Assembly (NCBI GenBank): GCA_937892695.1
Contig: CALBJK010000135.1
Coordinates: forward strand, 1-5,381
Source of the DNA: an uncultured Prevotella sp.
GTDB taxonomy: Bacteria > Bacteroidota > Bacteroidia > Bacteroidales > Bacteroidaceae
Reading direction: 5' to 3'
DNA length: 5,381 bases
The translations under genes and the position numbers were made by a program. The stretch's first letter is position 1; each line of letters starts with the position of its first letter. The notes under the pieces were generated by a model. The model did no database searches, was not told the DNA's origin, and was given only the letters and a program-made list of their open reading frames with translations. This document shows, piece by piece, positions 1 to 5,381 of the stretch.

Positions 1-9
1 TTGTTGTCC

Positions 10-54
10 AATGACTTGCTTTTAATTAGAATTATTTATCTGCTAATTTAAGGT
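10..54 (+). repeat. Left arm of 45-bp perfect terminal inverted repeat
   Basis: These 45 bases are the exact reverse complement of 5337-5381. The match stops abruptly at 54/55: the left copy continues with TATCTTTG, the right copy (read on the minus strand) with GACTGCCG. On the outer side the right copy runs to the window edge, so the true repeat could be longer; nine more bases (1-9) exist on the left. The arm is very AT-rich (10 G/C of 45) and contains its own imperfect dyad: 11-base arms at 19-29 and 43-53, 9 of 11 positions pairing, around a 13-base spacer. This copy lies directly upstream of the transporter's -7 box, so it looks like the native one. Confidence 0.95.
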
Positions 55-62
55 TATCTTTG
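55..62 (+). promoter_or_regulatory. Bacteroidetes-type -7 promoter box of the transporter gene
   Basis: TATCTTTG fits the TAnnTTTG -7 element recognised by the Bacteroidetes primary sigma factor. It lies 25 nt before the start codon, and the following CACCGC is typical of start regions downstream of such boxes. Transcription would begin around 65-70, giving a leader of about 20 nt. A clear TTTG -33 element at the usual spacing is absent; only AT-rich sequence (about 31-37) is there, inside the inverted repeat. The box begins one base beyond the repeat boundary. Confidence 0.7.
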
Positions 63-87
63 CACCGCTAAACACCAAACAAAGGAA

Positions 88-1755
88 ATGGATTGGTTAA
101 ACGAACTGTTCAATATTCATTCGGCAGTACAAGCTACTGTCGTACTGTCATTAATCATTGCTTCCGGACTCGCGTTAGGAAAGGTTCACGTTAAGGGAAT
201 CTCCCTCGGTATAGCTTTCGTCTTTTTCATGGGTATTGTGGCCGGGCATTTAGGTCTGACAGCCGACGCTCACATGCTTGATTTTGCCGAGACATTCGGT
301 CTTACCCTTTTCGTATATACCCTCGGGCTGCATGTCGGCCCCAACTTCTTCGGCTTGATGCGCCATGAAGGCATTGCCCTGAATCTGTGGAGCTTTGCCG
401 TGATAGCTTTGGGCACACTGATGGCTCTGTGTCTGAGTCCGCTTACTGGCGTGAGCATACCCGACATGGTAGGCATACTCTGCGGTGCGACGACAAACAC
501 TCCGGCTCTGGGTGCAGCCCAACAGGCGTTGCAGAACGCGGGACAATCGAGCAGCGGCGCGGCTCTGGGCTGTGCTGTGACTTATCCGCTTGGAGTGGTG
601 GGCGTAATATTGGCCATGATTGTTATACGCAAGCTGTTTGTGCGTCCGGTCGACCTGGAGCCTCATGCTTCAGACGACGAGGACAAGACCTACATCGCCC
701 AGTATGTAGTGGTGAATCCGGCACTTGACGGAAAGACCATTTCGGAAATCTCCCAGATGACCCACCGTCACTTCATCATTTCGCGTGTATGGCGCAAAGG
801 GAAAGTCATAGTGCCGCTGGCCGACACTCAGATGCTTCTGGGCGACAATCTTCTGGTTGTGACCAACCGCAACGAGTCGCAGGCTATGGACATTCTGTTC
901 GGCGAAAGGGTGAAGAAAGACTGGAACCACGACAAGGACAAAATAGACTGGAACTCCATTGACGCCAACGTAGAGAGCCGTGTGCTCATAGTGACACGCA
1001 AGGAGCTGAACGGCCGCACTCTGGGCAATCTGCACATGCGCGCCGCATACGGTGTGAACATCAGCCGTGTGTTGCGCGGCGACATCAAGCTTCTGGCTAC
1101 CGACGACCTGCGCTTGCAGTACGGTGACAGGGTCGTGGTTGTGGGGGCTCCGGGCGACATCGACCATGCCGAGAACTTCTTCGGCAATGCCACGCAAGGC
1201 ATAAACGAACCCAATCTCGGAGCAATATTGCTCGGCGTTATTCTGGGTTTGGGACTGGGCATGATTCCTATAAGCCTTCCTGGCATGAGCGCACCGGTGA
1301 AGCTCGGTATTGCCGGAGGCCCCATTATAATGGGCATACTCGTAGGCGCACTCGGTTCGCGCACCCACTTCATCAGTTACACCACGCGTTCGGCTTCGCT
1401 CATGTTGCGCAAGCTCGGGCTTTCGCTTTATCTGGCCTGTCTGGGGCTGGAGGCCGGTTCCGACTTCTTCAATACTGTCGTCCGTCCCGAGGGACTGATG
1501 TGGATAGGACTGGGATTCCTGCTCACGGTGGTTCCTTTGTTGATTGTCGGCACTATAGCCTTACGTACACGCAAGTTTGACTTCGGTAGTATATGCGGCA
1601 TTTTGTGCGGTTCGATGGCCAATCCGATGGCTCTGGGTTACGCAAACGACACGCTTAAAGGCGATACGGCTTCGGTGAGTTACACTTCGGTCTATCCCTT
1701 GGGCATGTTCATACGGGTGGTCATTGCCCAAGTGATAATAATGTTTGCTGTGTGA
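88..1755 (+). CDS. YidE/AspT-family putative transporter (aspartate:alanine exchanger family)
   Basis: An integral inner-membrane secondary transporter of the AAEx family (TC 2.A.81). The 555-aa protein shows the family's internal duplication. An N-terminal membrane half (about residues 10-185) carries GILCGATTNTPAL at 129-141 and YPLGVVG at 166-172. A C-terminal membrane half (about 375-555) carries the matching GILCGSMANPMAL at 504-516 and YPLGMF at 536-541. Between them are two cytosolic TrkA-C/RCK_C-like domains, roughly 203-275 and 295-368, the second ending in GDRVVVVGAPGDI. Length matches E. coli YidE/YbjL and AspT (about 540-560 aa), so it is complete. Family members exchange aspartate for alanine in lactic acid bacteria, but most YidE-like members have no proven substrate, so the substrate here is open. 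The ATG at 88 follows an A-rich leader; the AGGA at 83-86 is too close to be a good ribosome site. It is transcribed alone, from the promoter at 55-62, and converges on the cyclase operon. Confidence 0.93.
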   Translation: MDWLNELFNIHSAVQATVVLSLIIASGLALGKVHVKGISLGIAFVFFMGIVAGHLGLTADAHMLDFAETFGLTLFVYTLGLHVGPNFFGLMRHEGIALNLWSFAVIALGTLMALCLSPLTGVSIPDMVGILCGATTNTPALGAAQQALQNAGQSSSGAALGCAVTYPLGVVGVILAMIVIRKLFVRPVDLEPHASDDEDKTYIAQYVVVNPALDGKTISEISQMTHRHFIISRVWRKGKVIVPLADTQMLLGDNLLVVTNRNESQAMDILFGERVKKDWNHDKDKIDWNSIDANVESRVLIVTRKELNGRTLGNLHMRAAYGVNISRVLRGDIKLLATDDLRLQYGDRVVVVGAPGDIDHAENFFGNATQGINEPNLGAILLGVILGLGLGMIPISLPGMSAPVKLGIAGGPIIMGILVGALGSRTHFISYTTRSASLMLRKLGLSLYLACLGLEAGSDFFNTVVRPEGLMWIGLGFLLTVVPLLIVGTIALRTRKFDFGSICGILCGSMANPMALGYANDTLKGDTASVSYTSVYPLGMFIRVVIAQVIIMFAV

Positions 1756-1806
1756 AAAGGGCGTAGGAGCGGCAGAAGAGTATAGGCATGAGCCGGTGAT
1801 AAAATA

Positions 1807-1854
1807 AAAGCCGACGGGCGTTTCCTTGTTGAAGGGAACACGCGTCGGCTTTTT
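1807..1854. terminator. Bidirectional intrinsic terminator between convergent genes
   Basis: A long hairpin has arms 1807-1825 and 1834-1852 around the 8-nt loop TTGTTGAA. The outer ten base pairs (AAAGCCGACG with CGTCGGCTTT) are perfect; the inner nine contain two mismatches and one G-T pair. On the + strand it runs into TTTTT (1850-1854) and ends transcription of the transporter, whose stop codon is at 1753-1755. The A-rich stretch 1800-1809 becomes a T-rich tract on the minus strand, so the same hairpin can stop the operon whose last codon ends at 1886. The rest of 1756-1885 shows no other feature. Confidence 0.85.
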
Positions 1855-1885
1855 CTGTTTGGCTGTGCTTTGCAAGCCTTCCTTT

Positions 1886-2881
1886 TTACTTCTCTGTGTA
1901 AAGAAGTTGTATGAGTACTTGTCCGACGGCCTTGAAGGTGTTGCGGTCGAGGTTCTCCATCGTGTCGTTCACCGTGTGCCACGTAGGTCCGAACGAACTT
2001 TGTGCGCAGTCGGGGTAGTAGGGAATGATGTCGATGGTAGGAATGCCGGCTTTCTCGTTCACGGGTACATGGTCGTCGGTAACCATCGCGCCGTCCGACA
2101 TGGGGAAATAGCTTCCGTAGCCTATCTGCGAAGCCGTGTTCCATACCTTGTTGACAATCTCGGGAGCGTACTGTTTGGACACCCCCTCCTGATAGAACTT
2201 GGCACCTTGTCCGCCCACCATGTCGAGCAGAATGCCGTAGCGGGCTTCATACCCTTGTGGAATGTTCGCTGCCCAGTAGGCTGCACCCAGTGCCCACGAG
2301 TCTTCGCTGTCTTGTCCGAGCCATTGGGGTGTGCCCCAATCTTCGGCATCGAAGCATACGAAGTCGACCCCGACAGCCAGAGTCGTGTCCTTCTGTAGCA
2401 GCCTGGCCACTTCCAACATCACCGCTATACCGCTGGCTCCGTCGTTAGCGGCCATTACAGGTTTGCGCCAATTGGTAGAGTCCGGGTCGTTGTCGGCCCA
2501 CGGACGGCTGTCCCAGTGGGCGCATAGCAGTATGCGCGTGGTGGCTTCAGGGCGGAACCGGGCTATGATGTTGGTGCTGTGCAGCGTTGTGCCGTCATAA
2601 CCCTTGAGGTCGGCCTTCTGGGTCTCGACCTTGCAGCCGAACTCCTTGAACTTGCTTACAATCCATTCGCCGCAGCGGTCGTGAGCAGTGCTGTTCATGG
2701 TGCGCGGTCCGAAACTGCATTGTTTTTCGGCGTAGGCGTAGGCCGAGTCGGCACTGAACGTCGGTCCTACCTGAGCCACGCTGTCTGTATCGGATGTGGC
2801 TGTACTGTCTCTTTTCGTGCTGCGGCACGACAGCATGACCGTCGCCGCGAGCGCGAGCGTTAAGAAAAGTATCTTTTTCAT
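1886..2881 (-). CDS. Glutaminyl-peptide cyclotransferase (M28-family glutaminyl cyclase), lipoprotein
   Basis: Converts N-terminal glutamine of peptides and proteins to pyroglutamate with release of ammonia. The 331-aa protein begins with a hydrophobic signal segment ending in Cys19 (VMLSC), a plausible lipoprotein cleavage site, followed by a Ser/Thr/Asp-rich linker to about residue 36. Expected location is outside the inner membrane as a lipoprotein. Motifs in order: AHWDSRPWAD (121-130), NDGASG with probable zinc ligand Asp147, FDAED with probable catalytic Glu180 and zinc ligand Asp181, LLDMVGG with Asp220, TDDHVPV (268-274), and WHTVNDTMENLD with Trp301 and zinc ligand His302. The last two resemble DDHIPF and VWHTMDDNEENLD of human glutaminyl cyclase, which separates this protein from ordinary M28 aminopeptidases. 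Ordinary M28 enzymes carry Glu-Glu where this has Glu180-Asp181. It is the last gene of the operon, 6 nt after the fusion gene. Residue roles are by analogy, not alignment. Confidence 0.9.
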   Translation of the reverse strand: MKKILFLTLALAATVMLSCRSTKRDSTATSDTDSVAQVGPTFSADSAYAYAEKQCSFGPRTMNSTAHDRCGEWIVSKFKEFGCKVETQKADLKGYDGTTLHSTNIIARFRPEATTRILLCAHWDSRPWADNDPDSTNWRKPVMAANDGASGIAVMLEVARLLQKDTTLAVGVDFVCFDAEDWGTPQWLGQDSEDSWALGAAYWAANIPQGYEARYGILLDMVGGQGAKFYQEGVSKQYAPEIVNKVWNTASQIGYGSYFPMSDGAMVTDDHVPVNEKAGIPTIDIIPYYPDCAQSSFGPTWHTVNDTMENLDRNTFKAVGQVLIQLLYTEK

Positions 2882-2887
2882 TTCATT

Positions 2888-4651
2888 CTATATTTTTCTG
2901 CACGACTGCACTTCGCGCATCACGCGGAGCCAGTTGCCTCCCCATATCTTTTCTATGTCTTCGTCAGAATAGCGTTGCCGCAGCAGTTCGCGTGTGAAGC
3001 ATATCAGTTCGCTGCTGTCTGCACATCCGGGTACGCCGCCGTCGCCGTCAAAGTCGGTGCCTAAGCCTACATGGTCTATGCCCATGATGTCGATGGCATG
3101 TTCCAGATGGGCGATGGCATCCATAACAGAGGCTTCTCCTTCGGCACGGAGGAATCCGTGGTAGAGCGTAGTATGAGCCACTCCGCCTTTGCGGGCGAGG
3201 GCACGTAGCTGGTCGTCGGTGAGATTGCGTGGCACGTCGCACAGAGCCTTGCAGTTGGAGTGGGAACAGACTATCGGCGTAGAGCTTATGTCGAGAGCGT
3301 CGTAGAACGACTTCTCTCCTCCGTGGCTGAGGTCTACCATTATGCCCAGACGGTTCATCTCGTGTATCACTTTCTCGCCGAAGGGGCTTACTCCGCCGTT
3401 AGTGTCTGCAGACCTTCTGGCACTGTCGCATATCTGGTTGTCGCCGTTGTGGCAGAGAGTGATATATACTATGCCGCGCTGTGCAAAGTGGGCTACGTTG
3501 TCCAGATTGTCTTCTATGGCCAGTCCGTTCTCTATGCCGAGCATTATCGACTTGCGTCCGGCGCGCTTGTTGGCGTAGAGCTGGTCGGGTGTGTGGGCGA
3601 TGCCGATGTATCGGCTGTCGTGGCGTGCTATGTCTTCTATCTTGTCGAAGATGAGGTCGGCGTAGGCTTTAGGCCCTTCAGTCTTGAACGGAGCCACGTC
3701 GGCCCATTTCTGTCCCTCCTTAGGCTGCGGCAGATAGGCCACCATCGTTACTGCATCCTGTCGTCCGTCTGTCATCTTGTGCAGGTCGACCAGTATGCGC
3801 GGGTCGCGCTGTTCGAAATGTATCCCTTGCGGAAAGAACATCGGTGTGTCGCAGTGGGTGTCGAGGGTGAGGGTACGGGCGTGTACGTCCTTCGCCCGGG
3901 CGAAGAGCCGGGCTTCGTCGGTGAGCCACCGGAATAGTGGCAGACCCTCTTCGCCGAGCCATTCGGGATGCCACTGCACTCCCATTATCGGTTTATGCTC
4001 GGTGCTTTCTATGGCTTCTACCGTGCCGTCTGTGGCTGTAGCCGAGCAGCAAAGCCGTTTGCCTGGATTGTCTACGGCCTGATGGTGGAAGGAGTTTACA
4101 AAGAGACGGTCGGCGTTGTATATGCTGTGCAGCACCGATGCCGGTTTTACGTTCACGGTGTGGGTGGGTTCGGTCCGGGCTGCATCCTGCGAGTGCTTTA
4201 TCAGTCCGGGCGTCGCCCCGATGTCTTGTCTGACGTGTCCCCCCAGAGCCAGAGCTATCGTCTGTATGCCCCGGCAGATGCCGAGCATGGGTATCTGGCG
4301 GTTGAAGGCCAGTCTTACCGTAAGCAGTTCGGGCAGGTCGCGTTCGGCGTTGACCGAGTGGAGAGCCGGCGAAGGTTCCTCGCCATCCCATAAAGGGTTG
4401 TAGTCGCCGCCGCCCGTGAGCAGCAGTCCGTCGATGCGGTCGAGAGTGTTGACGATGATGCCGGTGTCGGCTACGGGAGGTATTATAACCGGAACGCCGC
4501 CTGCCGCCTCTATCTGGCGGTAGTAGCGGTCGCGCAGCGTGGCGTCGCCGTCGGCATAGTTGGCCGTAATTCCGATGACGGGCTTACGGTTTGCTTCGGG
4601 GTAAGACGAATAGACGCGCTGAAGATGCGCGTCCAGATTAAAAGAAGTCAT
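2888..4651 (-). CDS. Fusion: PuuD-like gamma-glutamyl hydrolase (class I GATase) plus M19 dipeptidase
   Basis: A 587-aa two-enzyme protein. Residues 23-250 are a class I glutamine-amidotransferase fold of the peptidase C26/PuuD type: TGGGDYNPLWDG (79-90), nucleophile elbow GICRG with Cys126, FVNSFHHQAV (184-193) and GVQWHPEW with His228 and Glu230, so the catalytic triad is intact. PuuD-type enzymes hydrolyse gamma-glutamyl amide bonds, e.g. gamma-glutamyl-GABA. Residues about 260-580 are an M19 (renal/membrane dipeptidase) barrel: DTHCD with zinc ligands His266 and Asp268, bridging Glu374 in GIENG, His443 in VDLSHGG, His464 in SHSNCKALCDVPRN with Arg475, and catalytic-type Asp533 in GTDFDG. 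Both halves look active. No signal peptide is visible, so it is probably cytosolic. The linker is only about 10-15 residues, and one uninterrupted frame covers both domains. Physiological substrates cannot be read from the sequence; gamma-glutamyl peptides and dipeptides are the natural guess. It starts 2 nt after the lrp stop, with a good ribosome site at 4657-4661. Confidence 0.92.
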   Translation of the reverse strand: MTSFNLDAHLQRVYSSYPEANRKPVIGITANYADGDATLRDRYYRQIEAAGGVPVIIPPVADTGIIVNTLDRIDGLLLTGGGDYNPLWDGEEPSPALHSVNAERDLPELLTVRLAFNRQIPMLGICRGIQTIALALGGHVRQDIGATPGLIKHSQDAARTEPTHTVNVKPASVLHSIYNADRLFVNSFHHQAVDNPGKRLCCSATATDGTVEAIESTEHKPIMGVQWHPEWLGEEGLPLFRWLTDEARLFARAKDVHARTLTLDTHCDTPMFFPQGIHFEQRDPRILVDLHKMTDGRQDAVTMVAYLPQPKEGQKWADVAPFKTEGPKAYADLIFDKIEDIARHDSRYIGIAHTPDQLYANKRAGRKSIMLGIENGLAIEDNLDNVAHFAQRGIVYITLCHNGDNQICDSARRSADTNGGVSPFGEKVIHEMNRLGIMVDLSHGGEKSFYDALDISSTPIVCSHSNCKALCDVPRNLTDDQLRALARKGGVAHTTLYHGFLRAEGEASVMDAIAHLEHAIDIMGIDHVGLGTDFDGDGGVPGCADSSELICFTRELLRQRYSDEDIEKIWGGNWLRVMREVQSCRKI

Positions 4652-4653
4652 GC

Positions 4654-5121
4654 TTACTCCTCGTCGATATGAACCGGAATGGCGCGGCGTATGCTTTGTT
4701 CAAGCGATATGAGCGTTTCGGTCGACACCACTCCTGGTATTGTCTGCATACGGTTGTTGAGCAGGTCCATGAGCTGTTCGTTGTCGCGTGAGTAAAGCTT
4801 CACGAGCATTGTGTAAGGGCCGGTGGTGAAATGGCATTCTACAATCTCGGGTATTTCGAGAAGCTTTTCTACGACATCCTTGTACATGCTGCCGCGTTCG
4901 AGGTTGATGCCCACGTAGGTGCATGTGCTGTACCCGATACTCTTGGCGTTGACCAAGAAGCAGCTGCCGGTTATCACTCCGCCCTCAATCAGATGCTGCA
5001 CACGCTGATGGATGGCTGCTCTGGAAACACCGCACTCTGCGGCCACATCTTTGAACGGTATTCTTGCGTTCTTTGACAGGATACTGAGAATTTTTTTGTC
5101 GAGTTTGTCTATCTTTTCCAT
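4654..5121 (-). CDS. Lrp/AsnC-family transcriptional regulator
   Basis: A 155-aa feast/famine regulator of normal family length. The N-terminal AsnC-type helix-turn-helix covers about residues 5-55: DKLDKKILSILSKNAR, then the helix pair in FKDVAAECGVSRAAIHQRVQHL and the wing GGVITG. The C-terminal RAM (ligand-binding and oligomerisation) domain covers about 65-145, with the conserved GPYTMLVKLYSRD and a region ending PGVVSTETLISL. Such proteins assemble into dimers and octamers, bind amino acids, and often control their own gene and neighbouring amino-acid genes. As the first gene of the three-gene operon it probably controls the fusion and cyclase genes and itself; this is inference from position. 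The ATG at 5119-5121 has no Shine-Dalgarno, only an AT-rich leader as is common in Bacteroidetes. Which amino acid it senses cannot be told. Confidence 0.93.
   Translation of the reverse strand: MEKIDKLDKKILSILSKNARIPFKDVAAECGVSRAAIHQRVQHLIEGGVITGSCFLVNAKSIGYSTCTYVGINLERGSMYKDVVEKLLEIPEIVECHFTTGPYTMLVKLYSRDNEQLMDLLNNRMQTIPGVVSTETLISLEQSIRRAIPVHIDEE
4657..4661 (-). promoter_or_regulatory. Shine-Dalgarno site of the fusion gene inside the lrp 3' end
   Basis: On the minus strand AGGAG lies five bases before the ATG of the fusion gene (AGGAG-TAAGC-ATG), overlapping the last Glu-Glu codons of lrp. It is the only textbook-spaced ribosome site in the window. With the 2-nt gap between stop and start, it suggests translational coupling of regulator and enzyme. 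The bases are also required as codons, so the match could be partly incidental. Confidence 0.55.
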
Positions 5122-5151
5122 TATTTAAAAACTGTTGTGAATTTCTGACAG

Positions 5152-5183
5152 CAAATTTAGACATTTCGGTCGGAATGGCCAAC
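5152..5183 (-). promoter_or_regulatory. Promoter of the lrp-fusion-cyclase operon
   Basis: Read on the minus strand, TAAATTTG (5152-5159) is a perfect TAnnTTTG -7 box. GTTG (5180-5183), 20 bases upstream, is a fair -33 element (consensus TTTG at about 19-20). The start of transcription would fall near 5145, giving a leader of about 25 nt before the lrp ATG. AT-rich sequence at 5195-5211 lies just upstream of the -33 element and could act as an UP-like region. Confidence 0.65.
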
Positions 5184-5189
5184 ATGTTG
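5180..5189. promoter_or_regulatory. 10-bp palindrome over the lrp -33 element (possible operator)
   Basis: CAACATGTTG is a perfect palindrome whose first four bases coincide with the -33 element of the lrp promoter. Lrp-family genes are commonly autoregulated through dyad sites at their own promoter, so this is a candidate operator. The assignment rests on position and symmetry only; a 10-bp palindrome can occur by chance. Confidence 0.3.
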
Positions 5190-5220
5190 CGCGATATTTT
5201 TATATTTTTTGTGCAGAAAG

Positions 5221-5334
5221 TCATCCGTTGGCCTTATTTTGCCACTCGCTATACGCTCCGATTTGGAATAAAGAGTTCTGGGGAATCATGCGTGGAGTGC
5301 CGTATTCATTGAGTTTTGTCCCGACCGTCGGCAG
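5221..5334 (-). pseudogene. Probable 3' end of an upstream gene, truncated at the repeat
   Basis: The minus strand has an open frame of 37 codons ending in TGA at 5221-5223, with a protein-like composition; its middle reads GTPRMIPQNSLFQIGAYSEW. The frame has no plausible start: the only ATG is codon 16. Reading upstream it meets a stop (TGA, 5335-5337) that straddles the first base of the right repeat arm. The placement is that of a normal gene tail, same strand, about 100 nt before the lrp start and just ahead of its promoter. I infer that the rest of the gene was lost, displaced or misassembled at the repeat junction. I do not recognise the family. A chance open frame of this length remains possible. 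Confidence 0.45.
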
Positions 5335-5336
5335 TC

Positions 5337-5381
5337 ACCTTAAATTAGCAGATAAATAATTCTAATTAAAAGCAAGTCATT
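5337..5381 (-). repeat. Right arm of 45-bp perfect terminal inverted repeat
   Basis: Exact reverse complement of 10-54, ending at the last base of the window. Relative to the lrp operon it has the same orientation as the left copy has to the transporter, but it sits 216 bp from the lrp start and has no -7 box behind it. The reading frame at 5221-5334 stops being open precisely at this boundary, so the right copy looks like the secondary one, whether through rearrangement or an artificial join. The internal dyad is mirrored here, with arms at 5338-5348 and 5362-5372. Confidence 0.95.

Noticed and set aside
10..62. A classic Bacteroides-style invertible promoter.
   Set aside because: Those switches invert about 100-400 bp of promoter DNA between short repeats; here the repeats are 5.3 kb apart and the -7 box lies next to, not between closely spaced, arms.
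250..1373. Several long open frames antisense to the transporter gene (for example 670-1368 and 828-1373).
   Set aside because: They are low-complexity shadow translations of a high-GC gene with a clear family identity; no recognisable domains or promoters.
2323..2340. Perfect 7-bp stem with a 4-nt loop (ATTGGGG-TGTG-CCCCAAT) inside the cyclase gene.
   Set aside because: It lies within the codons for the conserved DWGTPQW segment right after the active-site motif and has no T-run; the symmetry is explained by Trp (TGG) and Pro/Gln (CCC/CAA) codons.
3260..3937. A 225-codon open frame on the + strand opposite the fusion gene.
   Set aside because: It lies entirely within the M19 domain coding region, has a Val/Tyr-rich mirror composition and no domain; the minus-strand gene accounts for the sequence.
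10..5381. The inverted repeats as ends of a transposon or IS element.
   Set aside because: No transposase or recombinase lies between them, no target duplication is visible (the right flank is outside the window), and the enclosed genes are chromosomal-type metabolic genes. A composite element is not supported.

Overview
The window reads as a piece of a Bacteroidales chromosome (Prevotella/Bacteroides-like; the genus cannot be fixed from sequence alone). The evidence is TAnnTTTG-type -7 promoter boxes in front of both transcription units, mostly weak Shine-Dalgarno sequences, a lipoprotein-type glutaminyl cyclase of the kind found in Bacteroidetes, and a YidE/AspT-type transporter. All four complete genes look like intact chromosomal genes; there is no transposase, phage gene, CRISPR array or RNA gene.

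Layout. Positions 1-87 hold a promoter region whose outer part (10-54) is one arm of a 45-bp perfect inverted repeat. A 555-aa transporter of the aspartate:alanine exchanger family follows on the + strand (88-1755). A strong bidirectional hairpin terminator (1807-1854) separates it from a convergent minus-strand operon. Read from its promoter, that operon is an Lrp/AsnC regulator (4654-5121), a 587-aa fusion of a PuuD-like class I glutamine-amidotransferase/gamma-glutamyl hydrolase with an M19 membrane-dipeptidase-type domain (2888-4651), and an M28-type glutaminyl-peptide cyclotransferase lipoprotein (1886-2881). The gaps are 2 nt and 6 nt. Upstream of the lrp promoter, 5221-5334 looks like the last 37 codons of another minus-strand gene. 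It is cut off exactly where the second 45-bp repeat arm begins (5337-5381).

How the genes may work together. The operon joins an amino-acid-responsive type of regulator to enzymes acting on glutamine/gamma-glutamyl and dipeptide substrates. The fusion is probably cytosolic. The cyclase should sit outside the inner membrane and convert N-terminal Gln to pyroglutamate on exported proteins. The transporter lies opposite and may move amino acids or other anions, but its link to the operon is only positional.

The most unusual signal is not a gene. It is the perfect 45-bp inverted repeat at the two edges of the window: the left copy is embedded in a normal promoter, and the right copy abuts a broken reading frame. 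This could be a real rearrangement or repeat, or an inverted chimera or assembly join; the sequence alone does not decide.
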